Shown: piece by piece, positions 9,891 to 18,363 of the stretch
Layout of the letters: each line of letters starts with the position of its first letter
Position numbering within the stretch: position 1 is the first letter of the stretch
NCBI GenBank assembly: GCA_947503175.1
Contig: CANNCO010000001.1
Span: 1,612,001-1,676,000, forward strand
Reading direction: 5' to 3'
Length of the DNA: 64,000 nt
Source of the DNA: an uncultured Paracoccaceae bacterium
Lineage (GTDB): Bacteria > Pseudomonadota > Alphaproteobacteria > Rhodobacterales > Rhodobacteraceae
Position numbers and translations under genes: made by a program
The notes under the pieces: model-generated
What the model saw: only the letters and a program-made list of their open reading frames with translations
What the model was told of the DNA's origin: nothing
The model's database searches: none

Positions 9891-10253
9891 ATGCTCACAC
9901 GACGCCGCGTCATCGTCGCGCTTGCAGTTACGCCTGCCCTGCCCGCCCTCGCCCACCACGGATGGCGCTGGACGGATGACGGTGACTTTGAACTCACCGG
10001 CCTGATCACCGCGGCCCAGCTCGGCAATCCCCATGGTGTTCTGACCATCGACGCCGATGGCGAGATCTGGACCGCCGAGGTGGGTCAGCCGTGGCGTAAT
10101 GCCCAGGCCGGTCTGACGGACGAGATGATGGCGGTGGGGCGCGAGATTACCATACGCGGCCAGCGTTCGGCCGATCCCGAAGAGTTGGTCGTCAAGGCAG
10201 AGCGGGTGATCGTGAACGGCACCGTGCACGATCTCTATCCCAATCGGTCGTGA
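9891..10253 (+). CDS. DUF6152-like exported protein
   Basis: A 120-residue protein with a twin-arginine-like N-terminus (LTRRRVIVALAVTPALPALA) and a mature part starting HHGW, with later TIDADGEIWTAEVGQPWR. This matches the small periplasmic DUF6152 family, whose function is unknown. The ATG at 9891 has GGAGG 6-10 nt upstream. The stop overlaps the next gene's GTG start by four bases, indicating translational coupling with the membrane protein that follows, so the two probably act together at the inner membrane and periplasm. Confidence 0.72.
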   Translation: MLTRRRVIVALAVTPALPALAHHGWRWTDDGDFELTGLITAAQLGNPHGVLTIDADGEIWTAEVGQPWRNAQAGLTDEMMAVGREITIRGQRSADPEELVVKAERVIVNGTVHDLYPNRS

Positions 10254-10684
10254 CCGAATTCGCGGCTGCGCTTGAGGCGACAGCATTTGCACAGCATCTG
10301 AAAATCTCGCGCTGGACCTATCCGGCGGTCAATGCGGGGCATCTTCTGGGGATCGCCCTTCTGTTGGGCGCGGTCTTGCCCATGGACATGGCGGTTTTGC
10401 GCGGGCGCGGGGCGGCTGCGACGGCGCTTTTGCGGTCTTGGGCCGTTGCGGGTTTCGTGATCGCGGCTGCCTGTGGCGCGCTTCTCTTTATCACCCAAGC
10501 GGGCGATTACACTGAAAGCACGTGGTTTCTGGCGAAGGCTCTGGTCCTGCTTCTGGCGCTGGCCAATGCGGGTTACGCGCTTCTGCCCGGGCGTTCCGCC
10601 GCCACAAGACGGCGGGCGGCGGTTTTGTCTTTCATCCTCTGGCCCACCGTGCTCGTACTCGGGCGGTTCGTTGGCTACAGCTAA
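10250..10684 (+). CDS. Four-helix membrane protein paired with the DUF6152-like gene
   Basis: A 144-residue protein with four predicted transmembrane helices and a conserved-looking N-terminus WTYPAVNAGHLLGIALLLG. It begins with GTG and overlaps the preceding stop by 4 nt. From memory, similar small membrane proteins often accompany DUF6152 proteins in proteobacteria; no function is established. Histidines at the membrane face could bind a metal or heme, but this is speculation. Confidence 0.65.
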   Translation: MTEFAAALEATAFAQHLKISRWTYPAVNAGHLLGIALLLGAVLPMDMAVLRGRGAAATALLRSWAVAGFVIAAACGALLFITQAGDYTESTWFLAKALVLLLALANAGYALLPGRSAATRRRAAVLSFILWPTVLVLGRFVGYS

Positions 10685-10693
10685 CCTATTGCC

Positions 10694-12091
10694 TCAGATA
10701 TGGATCACCCGGTCATAGGCATCCAGCACCGACTCGTGCATCATTTCCGACAGTGTCGGGTGCGGGAAGACGGTGTGCATCAGGTCCTCTTCTGTGGTTT
10801 CCAACTGGCGGCCAACCACATAGCCCTGGATCAGTTCGGTCACCTCCGCGCCGATCATATGCGCGCCCAGTAATTCGCCGGTCTTTTCGTCAAACACCGT
10901 CTTGACCATGCCCTCGGCCTCGCCCAGCGCAATGGCCTTGCCATTGCCGATGAAAGGGAAGCGTCCGACCTTGATCTTGTAGCCCAGTTCCTTGGCCTTC
11001 GCCTCGGAATAGCCCACGCTGGCCACCTGCGGGTGGCAATAAGTACAGCCCGCGATGCTTTCGGGCTTTACCGGGTGCACCTTGTTCTTGCCGGCGATCA
11101 GTTCTGCAACCATCGTGCCCTCGTGGCTGGCCTTGTGGGCAAGCCACGGCGCGCCTGCGATATCGCCGATGGCATAGAGGCCGTCTACCCCCGTGCGGCA
11201 GTATTCGTCGGTAACCACATGGGTCCGGTCCACCTTGACACCCAGTTCCTCAAGACCCAGGCCTTCCACATTTCCAACAATTCCGACGGCGGAAATGACC
11301 GTATCGAACTCGATCTTTTCCGTTTTGCCACCTGCCTCGATATGGGCGGTGACTTTGCCCTTGCCGCGATCAAGCTGTTTGACCATGGCCTTTTCCATGA
11401 TCTTCATGCCCTGCTTGGCAAAGCTTTTCTTGGCGAATGCGCTGATCTCGGCATCTTCCACGGGCAGGATACGGTCCATCACTTCGACCACCGTGGTTTC
11501 GGACCCCAGCGTGTTATAGAAACTGGCGAACTCGATCCCGATAGCGCCAGACCCGATCACCAGCAGTTTCTTGGGCATCCGCGGCGGTTGCAGCGCATGT
11601 TTGTATGTCCAGACCAGATCGCCATCGGCCTCGAGCCCCGGCAATTCGCGCGCCCGCGCGCCGGTGGCGAGGATGATGTTCTTGGCGGTCAGTTCCTCGG
11701 TGCCCTTGTCGGTCTTGACGCTGACCTTGCCCTTGACGGGGATCGTGGCGGCGCCCATCACGACCTCGACCTTGTTCTTCTTCATCAGGTGGCCGACGCC
11801 CGAGTTAAGCTGCTTGGCCACATCGCGCGACCGCTTGACTACAGCATCCAGATCGTAGCCAACGCCATCGGCCTTCAGACCGAATTCCTTGGCCCGGTGC
11901 ATCAGGTGGAACACTTCCGACGACCGCAGCATCGCCTTGGTGGGAATGCAGCCCCAGTTCAAACAGATGCCGCCCATGTGTTCACGCTCGACAATCGCAA
12001 CCTTCAGGCCCAGTTGGCTGGTCCGGATCGCCGCGACATAGCCGCCCGGACCGGCGCCAATCACGATAAGGTCGAAGTTTCTGGCAGCCAT
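10694..12091 (-). CDS. lpdA: Dihydrolipoyl dehydrogenase (E3)
   Basis: A 465-residue FAD disulfide oxidoreductase that reoxidises dihydrolipoamide in 2-oxoacid dehydrogenase complexes and the glycine cleavage system. Features: FAD-binding GAGPGGYVA at residues 12-20, the redox disulfide Cys43/Cys48 in GGICLNWGCIPTK, a central NAD-binding GSGAIGIEFAS, and the C-terminal HPHPTLSE with the catalytic His-Glu pair. Length is typical. No E1/E2 genes are adjacent, so the partner complex is not defined by context. It faces the short membrane-protein gene on the plus strand with only 9 bp between stops. Confidence 0.95.
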   Translation of the reverse strand: MAARNFDLIVIGAGPGGYVAAIRTSQLGLKVAIVEREHMGGICLNWGCIPTKAMLRSSEVFHLMHRAKEFGLKADGVGYDLDAVVKRSRDVAKQLNSGVGHLMKKNKVEVVMGAATIPVKGKVSVKTDKGTEELTAKNIILATGARARELPGLEADGDLVWTYKHALQPPRMPKKLLVIGSGAIGIEFASFYNTLGSETTVVEVMDRILPVEDAEISAFAKKSFAKQGMKIMEKAMVKQLDRGKGKVTAHIEAGGKTEKIEFDTVISAVGIVGNVEGLGLEELGVKVDRTHVVTDEYCRTGVDGLYAIGDIAGAPWLAHKASHEGTMVAELIAGKNKVHPVKPESIAGCTYCHPQVASVGYSEAKAKELGYKIKVGRFPFIGNGKAIALGEAEGMVKTVFDEKTGELLGAHMIGAEVTELIQGYVVGRQLETTEEDLMHTVFPHPTLSEMMHESVLDAYDRVIHI

Positions 12092-12216
12092 GGATGCTCT
12101 CCTGAGAAGTAGTTTGACGTTAAACTATCTGGCACAGGCGACGGGAAATGTCACCCGTGCGCCGTTGCCGCAGGGGTATTCCCGCCATGGCCCCAGCGCA
12201 TGGCAGAAAGGTATCT

Positions 12217-12810
12217 TTACTGGCCGAGGATCGCCCGGACGTAGCCCTGCGTCTCGCGGAACGGCGGCACACCGTTATACTTCTCCACCGCACCGGGACC
12301 CGCGTTATAGGCGGCCAGCGCCAGCCGCCAGGACCGGAACGTTTCATACTGCATCCGCAGATAGCGCGCGCCGCCTTCAAGGTTTTGTACGGGATCTTTC
12401 GGATCGACCCGCAGACTGCGCGCGGTTGCGGGCATAAGCTGCGCCAGACCGTAGGCCCCCTTGTGCGACCGCGCCCGAGGGTTCCAGCCGGACTCCTGCT
12501 GAACCAGCCGCAAAAACAGATCGACGGGGATGTTGTGCCGCATCGCCGCAGAGCGCGCGACATCGAGGTATGGGCCGGAATAGCGTCCGTTGAACGCAGG
12601 CCCATCGAACCGACCCGGGATTTCCACCGAAGGAGGCTGTAACCGGACAGAGGCGGCATATTGGCTTTTCGCGCGGGTATCGAGAACCTTGGTCTGGCTT
12701 TCGAACAGCTTCAGCCGGTTCTTGGACGAAACGCTCAACTTGTCGGATGCAACCGCAAAGCCCGGCACCATAAGTGCCGCAACAAGCGCCATCCCCACCG
12801 TTACCTTCAT
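12217..12810 (-). CDS. Lytic transglycosylase (SLT domain)
   Basis: A 197-residue exported protein with a signal peptide (residues 1 to about 22) and one SLT domain in the C-terminal half. The catalytic Glu106 is in [11 protein letters not shown], followed by [13 protein letters not shown] and [13 protein letters not shown], the standard family blocks. It would cleave the MurNAc-GlcNAc bond of peptidoglycan with formation of 1,6-anhydro-MurNAc, in the periplasm. It is small for the family and lacks the long superhelical domain of Slt70. It is divergent from ssb. Confidence 0.9.
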   Translation of the reverse strand: MKVTVGMALVAALMVPGFAVASDKLSVSSKNRLKLFESQTKVLDTRAKSQYAASVRLQPPSVEIPGRFDGPAFNGRYSGPYLDVARSAAMRHNIPVDLFLRLVQQESGWNPRARSHKGAYGLAQLMPATARSLRVDPKDPVQNLEGGARYLRMQYETFRSWRLALAAYNAGPGAVEKYNGVPPFRETQGYVRAILGQ

Positions 12811-12946
12811 CCGCTGCCCCTCAGGCGGTTACATTCATCACTATATGGGTCCTCAGCGCCATGCGCAAACCCCGCTTCATGCCCTGTTAACCCTGTTTGC
12901 GGAAGTGTAGGCTTTGCGAAATGACAGATTCGGCGGGAGGCTTCGG

Positions 12947-13423
12947 ATGGCAGGTTCGGTAAACAAGGTAATCCTTATCGGAAATTTGGGCCGCGACCCC
13001 GAAGTGCGCACGTTCCAAAACGGCGGCAAGGTGTGCAACCTGCGTATCGCAACGTCTGAGACCTGGAAAGACCGCAACACAGGCGAGCGGCGTGAAAAGA
13101 CCGAATGGCATTCGGTCGCGATCTTCTCGGAGCCGCTGGCCCGGGTGGCCGAGCAATATCTGAAAAAGGGCTCGAAAGTGTATATCGAGGGTCAGTTGGA
13201 AACCCGCAAATGGCAGGATCAGTCGGGCGCAGACCGCTATTCGACTGAAGTGGTCCTGCGCCCCTATCGCAGCGAATTGACCATGCTCGACGGCCGTGAC
13301 GGCGGCGGTGGTGGTGGTTATGGCGGCGGCAGCGGTGGCGGCTTTGGCGATGACCGTGGTGACAGCGGCAGCTATGGCAGCCCGGCCCCGGCGGGAGATC
13401 TGGACGACGAGATTCCGTTCTAG
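12947..13423 (+). CDS. ssb: Single-stranded DNA-binding protein
   Basis: A 158-residue SSB. The OB fold begins [20 protein letters not shown]; a Gly-rich linker follows (about residues 115-145); and the acidic tip DLDDEIPF recruits repair and replication proteins. The ATG at 12947 has GGGAGG 7-12 nt upstream; the in-frame ATG at 12914 lacks support. In many alphaproteobacteria ssb is next to uvrA, but here they are 6.5 kb apart, and no GTTC-N7-GTTC box was seen before ssb. Its TAG overlaps the stop of the convergent NUDIX gene. Confidence 0.96.
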   Translation: MAGSVNKVILIGNLGRDPEVRTFQNGGKVCNLRIATSETWKDRNTGERREKTEWHSVAIFSEPLARVAEQYLKKGSKVYIEGQLETRKWQDQSGADRYSTEVVLRPYRSELTMLDGRDGGGGGGYGGGSGGGFGDDRGDSGSYGSPAPAGDLDDEIPF

Positions 13424-13824
13424 TCCGCGCCTGTAAGCGCACCCCCAACGAACTTCAGTGCATCCCGAAAGTCGGGGGGCATATCTGCTGGAACGGATGC
13501 ACCGAGAGCGTGCCAGCGAAATTCAAAGACATGGCCATGATCGTCAAGTGTCTGGTGCGCCCACTGCTCCGGCGCCTCACCGACATCACACTGCCAGAAT
13601 GACCACAGCGTTTCGTCCAAACCAACCGGATGGGCTCCGAGAAACCGGGTCGCCACAGCCCGCAGCCCGCTTTCCTCGAAAAGCTCGCGGATCGCGCCGC
13701 GTTCCGGGTTTTCTCCATCCTCAAGCGTGCCTTTGACAAGCTGCGTTCCGGCAACCGGATGCTGAAAGACCAGAATTTCCAGATGATTGCCCGCGCCCCG
13801 CGTCACAACCGGGCAGACCTTCAC
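13420..13824 (-). CDS. NUDIX hydrolase
   Basis: A 134-residue protein with a perfect NUDIX box: Gly, five residues, Glu, seven residues, then RELFEESGL. Such enzymes hydrolyse nucleoside diphosphates linked to a second moiety; the substrate is unknown. I place the start at the GTG at 13824, which overlaps the aroB stop as GTGA and gives the family-like N-terminus [12 protein letters not shown]. The frame is open further upstream but only as a shadow of aroB. It is the last gene of the aroK-aroB operon. Its stop shares the palindrome CTAG with the ssb stop. Confidence 0.85.
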   Translation of the reverse strand: MKVCPVVTRGAGNHLEILVFQHPVAGTQLVKGTLEDGENPERGAIRELFEESGLRAVATRFLGAHPVGLDETLWSFWQCDVGEAPEQWAHQTLDDHGHVFEFRWHALGASVPADMPPDFRDALKFVGGALTGAD

Positions 13825-14936
13825 GGGCGGTTCCTGAGAGCGTCCTGCAAGACCCCCTGCGCCGTCTCGCCCGGCACATCCTTGGCCACGAACGCTTTGC
13901 CGATGCCCTTCACCAGAACAAAGCGCAGCCGCCCGTCGATCACCTTCTTGTCCTGCGCCATCAGCGCCAGAAGGCCCTCGGCATCGGGCAGATCGCCGGG
14001 GATATCGGCCAGATCGGTCTTCATGCCCATCTGGCGCAGATGTGCCCGGACCCGGCTTGGGTCCTCCTGCGAACACAAGCCCATCCGCGCCGATAACTCG
14101 AACGCCAGGGCACAGCCAACCGCCACGCCTTCGCCATGCAACAACCGGTCGGAATACCCCGTCGCGGCCTCCAGCGCATGACAGAAGGTATGGCCAAGGT
14201 TCAGAAGCGCCCGGTCCCCCTGCTCGGTCTCATCCCTTACCACGATCTCGGCCTTCATCTCGACCGACCGCCGCACCGCACGGGTCCGTGCCACCTTGTC
14301 GCCTGCCGCAAGCGCCGGGCCCTGTTCTTCCAGCCATTCAAAGAACGCGGCATCGCCCAAAAGCCCGTATTTCACGACCTCGCCGTAACCGGCCAAGAAA
14401 TCGCGCGGGGCAAGCGTGTCCAGCACATCGATATCCGCCAGCACCAGCGACGGCTGGTGAAACGCGCCGATCAGGTTTTTGCCACGGGGCGAGTTGATGC
14501 CTGTCTTGCCACCCACCGAACTGTCCACCTGCGCCAGAAGCGATGTGGGTATCTGCACGAACCGGACGCCCCGGCGCATCACCGCCGCCGCGAAACCACC
14601 CAGATCCCCGACGACGCCACCGCCCAGCGCGATGACGATATCCCGCCGCTCGATCTGCTCGGCCAGAAGCCACTCGACCGCGCGGCTGAATTCGGGCCAT
14701 CCCTTCGTCGCCTCCCCCGCAGGCAAAGCCAGCGCGGATGACGCGATGCCTTCGGCCGCCAAAGACGCCTCAAGCACCGGCAGGTGCAGACCCGCCACCG
14801 TCTCATCCGTCAGAATGGCCATGCGCGGGCGGGCCAGAAGCGGCGCGATCTCGGCTCCTGCGCGCGCCAAAAGCCCGCCGCCGATCCGCACGTCATAGGC
14901 CCGGTCGCCCAGCGGCACATGAACAGTTTCAGTCAT
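13821..14936 (-). CDS. aroB: 3-dehydroquinate synthase
   Basis: A 371-residue NAD-dependent enzyme converting DAHP to 3-dehydroquinate, step 2 of the shikimate pathway. Recognisable blocks are GGGVVGDLGGFAAAV, QIPTSLLAQVDSSVGGKTG and NLGHTFCHALE with metal-ligand histidine. The start at 14936 has a strong GGGAGGGG site and shares one base with the aroK stop (TGATG), so aroK and aroB are translationally coupled. The longer upstream frame is the shadow of aroK. This aroK-aroB order is standard in alphaproteobacteria. Confidence 0.96.
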   Translation of the reverse strand: MTETVHVPLGDRAYDVRIGGGLLARAGAEIAPLLARPRMAILTDETVAGLHLPVLEASLAAEGIASSALALPAGEATKGWPEFSRAVEWLLAEQIERRDIVIALGGGVVGDLGGFAAAVMRRGVRFVQIPTSLLAQVDSSVGGKTGINSPRGKNLIGAFHQPSLVLADIDVLDTLAPRDFLAGYGEVVKYGLLGDAAFFEWLEEQGPALAAGDKVARTRAVRRSVEMKAEIVVRDETEQGDRALLNLGHTFCHALEAATGYSDRLLHGEGVAVGCALAFELSARMGLCSQEDPSRVRAHLRQMGMKTDLADIPGDLPDAEGLLALMAQDKKVIDGRLRFVLVKGIGKAFVAKDVPGETAQGVLQDALRNRP

Positions 14937-15538
14937 CACCCCTCCCTGACCAGAACGTCCGGACGCTCCAGCAACGCTTCGATCACCCGCGCCGTCATGT
15001 CGGAGATGGAATACTCCGGCTGCGCATCCACCACGATCTCGGCCAGCGCATAGACAGGCTCGCGGGCCTTCTGAAGCTGCCGCAAGGTGGCATAGGGGTT
15101 CTCGGTGCGCAAAAGCGGCCGTGTATCCTTGTGCCGGACCCGCGACCACAAAAGATCGACATCCGCCCGCAACCACACGGCCAACCCTTTGTCCGAGATC
15201 AGGGCGCGGTTTTCGGGGCGCAGGTAAGCGCCGCCACCGGTTGACAGGATGCACCGCTCTTCGGTCATCAGCCGGGAAATGACCTGCGCCTCTTTCTCGC
15301 GAAAGAAATCCTCGCCATCACGCTCGAAAATCTCGGCAATCGACATGTTGGCCGCGGCAACGATCTCGGAATCGCTGTCCAGAAACGCAACATCAAGCTC
15401 ACGCGCGACCGCCGTGCCGATGGCGGTCTTGCCCGCCCCCATCATGCCGACCATCACAACTGTCTTGTTCAACCGGTACGCCAAACTGGCCAAGTCCCGC
15501 TTATCGTTGTTTTCCTGTCTGAATGGCGTGATAATCAC
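14936..15538 (-). CDS. aroK: Shikimate kinase
   Basis: A 200-residue shikimate kinase (ATP plus shikimate to shikimate 3-phosphate). The P-loop GMMGAGKTAIG is followed by DSDSEI, the second motif with FFREKEAQV, the GGGAY glycine loop and DTRPLL in the lid, all typical. The start is uncertain: the frame begins at GTG 15538 with a weak ribosome site and an N-terminal extension of about 23 residues before the conserved LNKTVVMVG. It leads the operon aroK-aroB-NUDIX. Confidence 0.94.
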   Translation of the reverse strand: MIITPFRQENNDKRDLASLAYRLNKTVVMVGMMGAGKTAIGTAVARELDVAFLDSDSEIVAAANMSIAEIFERDGEDFFREKEAQVISRLMTEERCILSTGGGAYLRPENRALISDKGLAVWLRADVDLLWSRVRHKDTRPLLRTENPYATLRQLQKAREPVYALAEIVVDAQPEYSISDMTARVIEALLERPDVLVREG

Positions 15539-15638
15539 ACAAAGACCATATATGAAACCCTAGAGACCCTGCTGCGCATCATATGCAGCGTCCGCCAGAC
15601 CATCGGCGCGGCGAAAAGGGCCAGGCACAGAGGCACGC

Positions 15639-15773
15639 ATGATCCGACTATTGAAATTCTTGGCATTCCTGATCGTGCTGGGCGGTATCGGCCTTGTAGG
15701 CTATGCTTATCTTGGCGATCTCAGCCCGGAGCAGGAAGAGATATCCGAACCGGTCGAGCTTGATGCAGGCTAA
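15639..15773 (+). CDS. Conserved-looking 44-aa membrane protein
   Basis: A short frame encoding 44 residues: a positive N-terminus (MIRLLKF), one hydrophobic helix (residues 6-25, rich in Gly, Leu and Ile) and an acidic tail (LSPEQEEISEPVELDAG). It is probably an inner-membrane protein with the tail in the periplasm. Its last 11 bases overlap the start of the next gene, suggesting coupling. I recall similar small proteins beside aroK in Rhodobacteraceae, but no function is known. Confidence 0.7.
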   Translation: MIRLLKFLAFLIVLGGIGLVGYAYLGDLSPEQEEISEPVELDAG

Positions 15774-17310
15774 GCTGACCGGAGTTCTGGCGGGCGCCCT
15801 TGCCGGTGTTCTGGCCGCCACGTTGCCTGTCTGGGCGCAGGAGGCCGAGGCACCGCTATCGGCCATCGATTGGCTGTCCGACAGTATCGCGACCCCGCCC
15901 GAAACCCCGGATACCGGTGGTGACGTCGCGACATCCGCCACGCCCGGCGCGATCGACGTGACGCCCTTGGGCGGGCCGATTGCCGATGCCGCCGGGCTGT
16001 TGCCGCCTTCCGCCACGGGCCTGCCCCGCGATCTCTGGGGACCGGCGGGGACCGAGGATATCGTGGCCGCGTTGGATGCCGTGCCCGAAACTCCGCTGCC
16101 AAGCCTGCGCAACCTTCTGATAACGCTGCTTCTGGCCGAAGCGAACGCGCCCAGCGACAGCGGCAAGGATGATCGCCTGCTGCTGGCGCGGGTCGACCGT
16201 CTTCTGGAGACGGGGGCGCTGGACCGGGCCGCGGCGCTTCTGGAGCGTGCGGGGGCCGAAACGCCCGAACGGTTCCGCCGCTATTTCGACATCGCGCTTC
16301 TGCAGGGCACGGAAACCGAGGCCTGCGAGCGGATGCTGGCGCGCCCCGACATCTCGCCCACATATCCCGCGCGGATCTTCTGCCTTGCGCGCGGCGGCGA
16401 CTGGCAGGCCGCCGCAGTAACGCTTGAAACAGCGAATTCGCTGGGCATCCTGTCGCCTGCCGAAGACCTGCTTCTGGCGCGGTTCCTCGATTCCGAGATC
16501 ATCGACGAGGGCCTGATTGCACCTGACAACCGCCCGCCCTCGCCCCTGATGTTCCGGATGTCCGAGGCGGTGGGCGAACCGATTCCGACCACGACATTGC
16601 CCCTGCCCTATGCCTGGGCCGATCTGCGCGACACGCGCGGCTGGAAGGCACAGATCGAGGCCGGCGAACGTCTTGCCCGCCACGGTGTGCTATCCGGCAA
16701 CCGGCTGGTCGGTCATTACCTGCGCCAGCGCCCCTCCGCTTCGGGCGGCGTCTGGGAACGCGTGGCGGCGATCCAGCAGCTTCAGGTGGACCTCGCCGAG
16801 GGCAATGCCGAAAAGATCGACCGCGATCTTTCAAGCGTATGGATCGAGATGCGCGATGCGGGGCTGCACCACGTCTTTGCCGCCCAGTATGGCAAGGAAC
16901 TCGCCGCCCTGCCCCTGTCGGGCCCGGCGGCGACACTGGCCTTAAGGATCGGCCTGCGGTCGCCCGCCTATGAGGAAGTGGCCCTTGCCGCCCGCGCCGA
17001 AGATGTGCAGTTGCGGTTCCTTCTGGCGCTTGCCCGCGGCGTCCCTGAAACCGCCGTCGCCCCCGGCACGATGAGCCTTTCGGTCCGTCAGGGATTTGCC
17101 GCCGATGCACCACCGCCGGCGCTGCAGCGCTATGTCGCGTCGGGCCGCGTGGGCGAGGCGATCCTGAAGGCGCTGACGCTGTTCAACGAAGGGGCCGCCG
17201 GGGATCCTGACGGGATCAGCGACGCCATCGCCCTTTTGCGCAGCCTTGGCCTTGAATCCACCGCGCGCCGGGCGGCGCTCGAGCTTCTGTTGCAGGAAGG
17301 CTATGGATGA
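15763..17310 (+). CDS. Large exported protein of unknown function upstream of xerD
   Basis: A 515-residue protein with a signal peptide (MQAKLTG to about the AQ at 25-26, with cleavage near VWA-QE) and a predominantly alpha-helical, Ala/Leu-rich body that looks like helical repeats of a TPR-like type. No catalytic motif is seen. The ATG at 15763 lies inside the last codons of the 44-aa gene, and the stop overlaps xerD (ATGA), so all three are probably one operon. The body has only a few cysteines and no membrane anchor besides the signal. A periplasmic scaffold role is only a guess. Confidence 0.75.
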   Translation: MQAKLTGVLAGALAGVLAATLPVWAQEAEAPLSAIDWLSDSIATPPETPDTGGDVATSATPGAIDVTPLGGPIADAAGLLPPSATGLPRDLWGPAGTEDIVAALDAVPETPLPSLRNLLITLLLAEANAPSDSGKDDRLLLARVDRLLETGALDRAAALLERAGAETPERFRRYFDIALLQGTETEACERMLARPDISPTYPARIFCLARGGDWQAAAVTLETANSLGILSPAEDLLLARFLDSEIIDEGLIAPDNRPPSPLMFRMSEAVGEPIPTTTLPLPYAWADLRDTRGWKAQIEAGERLARHGVLSGNRLVGHYLRQRPSASGGVWERVAAIQQLQVDLAEGNAEKIDRDLSSVWIEMRDAGLHHVFAAQYGKELAALPLSGPAATLALRIGLRSPAYEEVALAARAEDVQLRFLLALARGVPETAVAPGTMSLSVRQGFAADAPPPALQRYVASGRVGEAILKALTLFNEGAAGDPDGISDAIALLRSLGLESTARRAALELLLQEGYG

Positions 17311-18218
17311 CGCCCAGGGATCAGGCCCGGATCGGCGCGTTTCTCGAGGCGCAGGTGGCGGAACGCAACGCCGCGCGTAACACGCAAGCCGCCTATGCGC
17401 GCGACCTTCGGGATTTCTGCGACTATCTGAAAAAGCCGTTGGACCAAGCCAAAGCAGGCGAGATCGAAGGCTATCTGTCCCGCTGCGAAGCCGAAGGGCT
17501 GGCCAAATCCACCCGCGCCCGGCGGCTCTCGGCCATCAAGCAGTTCTTTCGCTTTGCCTATGAGGAAGGCTGGCGCAGCGACAACCCTGCCATGCGTCTC
17601 AAAGGTCCGGGGCGGTCCAAACGCCTGCCGAAAACCATCTCGGTGGATCAGGTTCTGGCGCTTGCCGAGGCCGCGCGCACCCATGGGCGCGAACAGGACC
17701 AGCTGCGCAATACCTGTCTTATCGAACTGCTCTATGCCACGGGGATGCGCGTCAGTGAACTGGTTACCTTGCCCGTCGCGGCGGCCCGCGGCGACCCCGA
17801 GATGCTCTTGGTGCGCGGCAAGGGCGGCAAGGAACGCATGGTGCCCCTGTCGTCGCCTGCGCGCACCGCCCTGTCCCTATGGCTCGCAGAATGGGATGCG
17901 CGCGCCGCGGAGCTACGCCCAAAGCCAAAGTTCCTGTTTCCCTCACGTTCAAAAGCAGGGCACATGACCCGCCACCGGTTCCACGGTCTGATCAAGGAAC
18001 TGGCCGTCGCCGCAGGGCTCGACCCGGCGCGTGTGACCCCCCATACCATGCGCCACGCCTTCGCGACGCACCTGCTGGAAGGCGGCGCCGACCTGCGCGC
18101 GATCCAGATCCTTCTGGGTCACGCGGATGTGGCCACCACCGAAATCTACACCCATGTCCTTGACGAACGCCTGAAGGCGCTGGTTCTGGGTCATCACCCG
18201 CTCGCGCGCGAAAACTGA
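17307..18218 (+). CDS. xerD: Tyrosine recombinase XerD
   Basis: A 303-residue site-specific recombinase that resolves chromosome dimers at dif with XerC during FtsK-driven segregation. The catalytic set is complete: Arg148 (GMRVSEL), Lys172 (GKGGKER), His246 and Arg249 (PHTMRHAFATHLL), His272 (LLGHADVAT) and nucleophile Tyr281 (TEIYTHV). The N-terminal SAM-like domain covers about residues 5-95. It overlaps the preceding exported-protein gene by 4 nt. XerC versus XerD is judged by overall resemblance and is less certain than the family; no integrase-associated mobile element is nearby. Confidence 0.9.
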   Translation: MTPRDQARIGAFLEAQVAERNAARNTQAAYARDLRDFCDYLKKPLDQAKAGEIEGYLSRCEAEGLAKSTRARRLSAIKQFFRFAYEEGWRSDNPAMRLKGPGRSKRLPKTISVDQVLALAEAARTHGREQDQLRNTCLIELLYATGMRVSELVTLPVAAARGDPEMLLVRGKGGKERMVPLSSPARTALSLWLAEWDARAAELRPKPKFLFPSRSKAGHMTRHRFHGLIKELAVAAGLDPARVTPHTMRHAFATHLLEGGADLRAIQILLGHADVATTEIYTHVLDERLKALVLGHHPLAREN

Positions 18219-18363
18219 TCCCGCGGGGCGGCCCAATTACACGCAGGAAAACCCGCCAATTCCTGCGTCACAGGTTCGCTCAAATGTCCGGTCTCCCTTG
18301 AAAGCGCAGGCGGTCCTCCCCATAAGACGATAATCTTCTTTCAAAACAAGGCCACTGTTGCCC

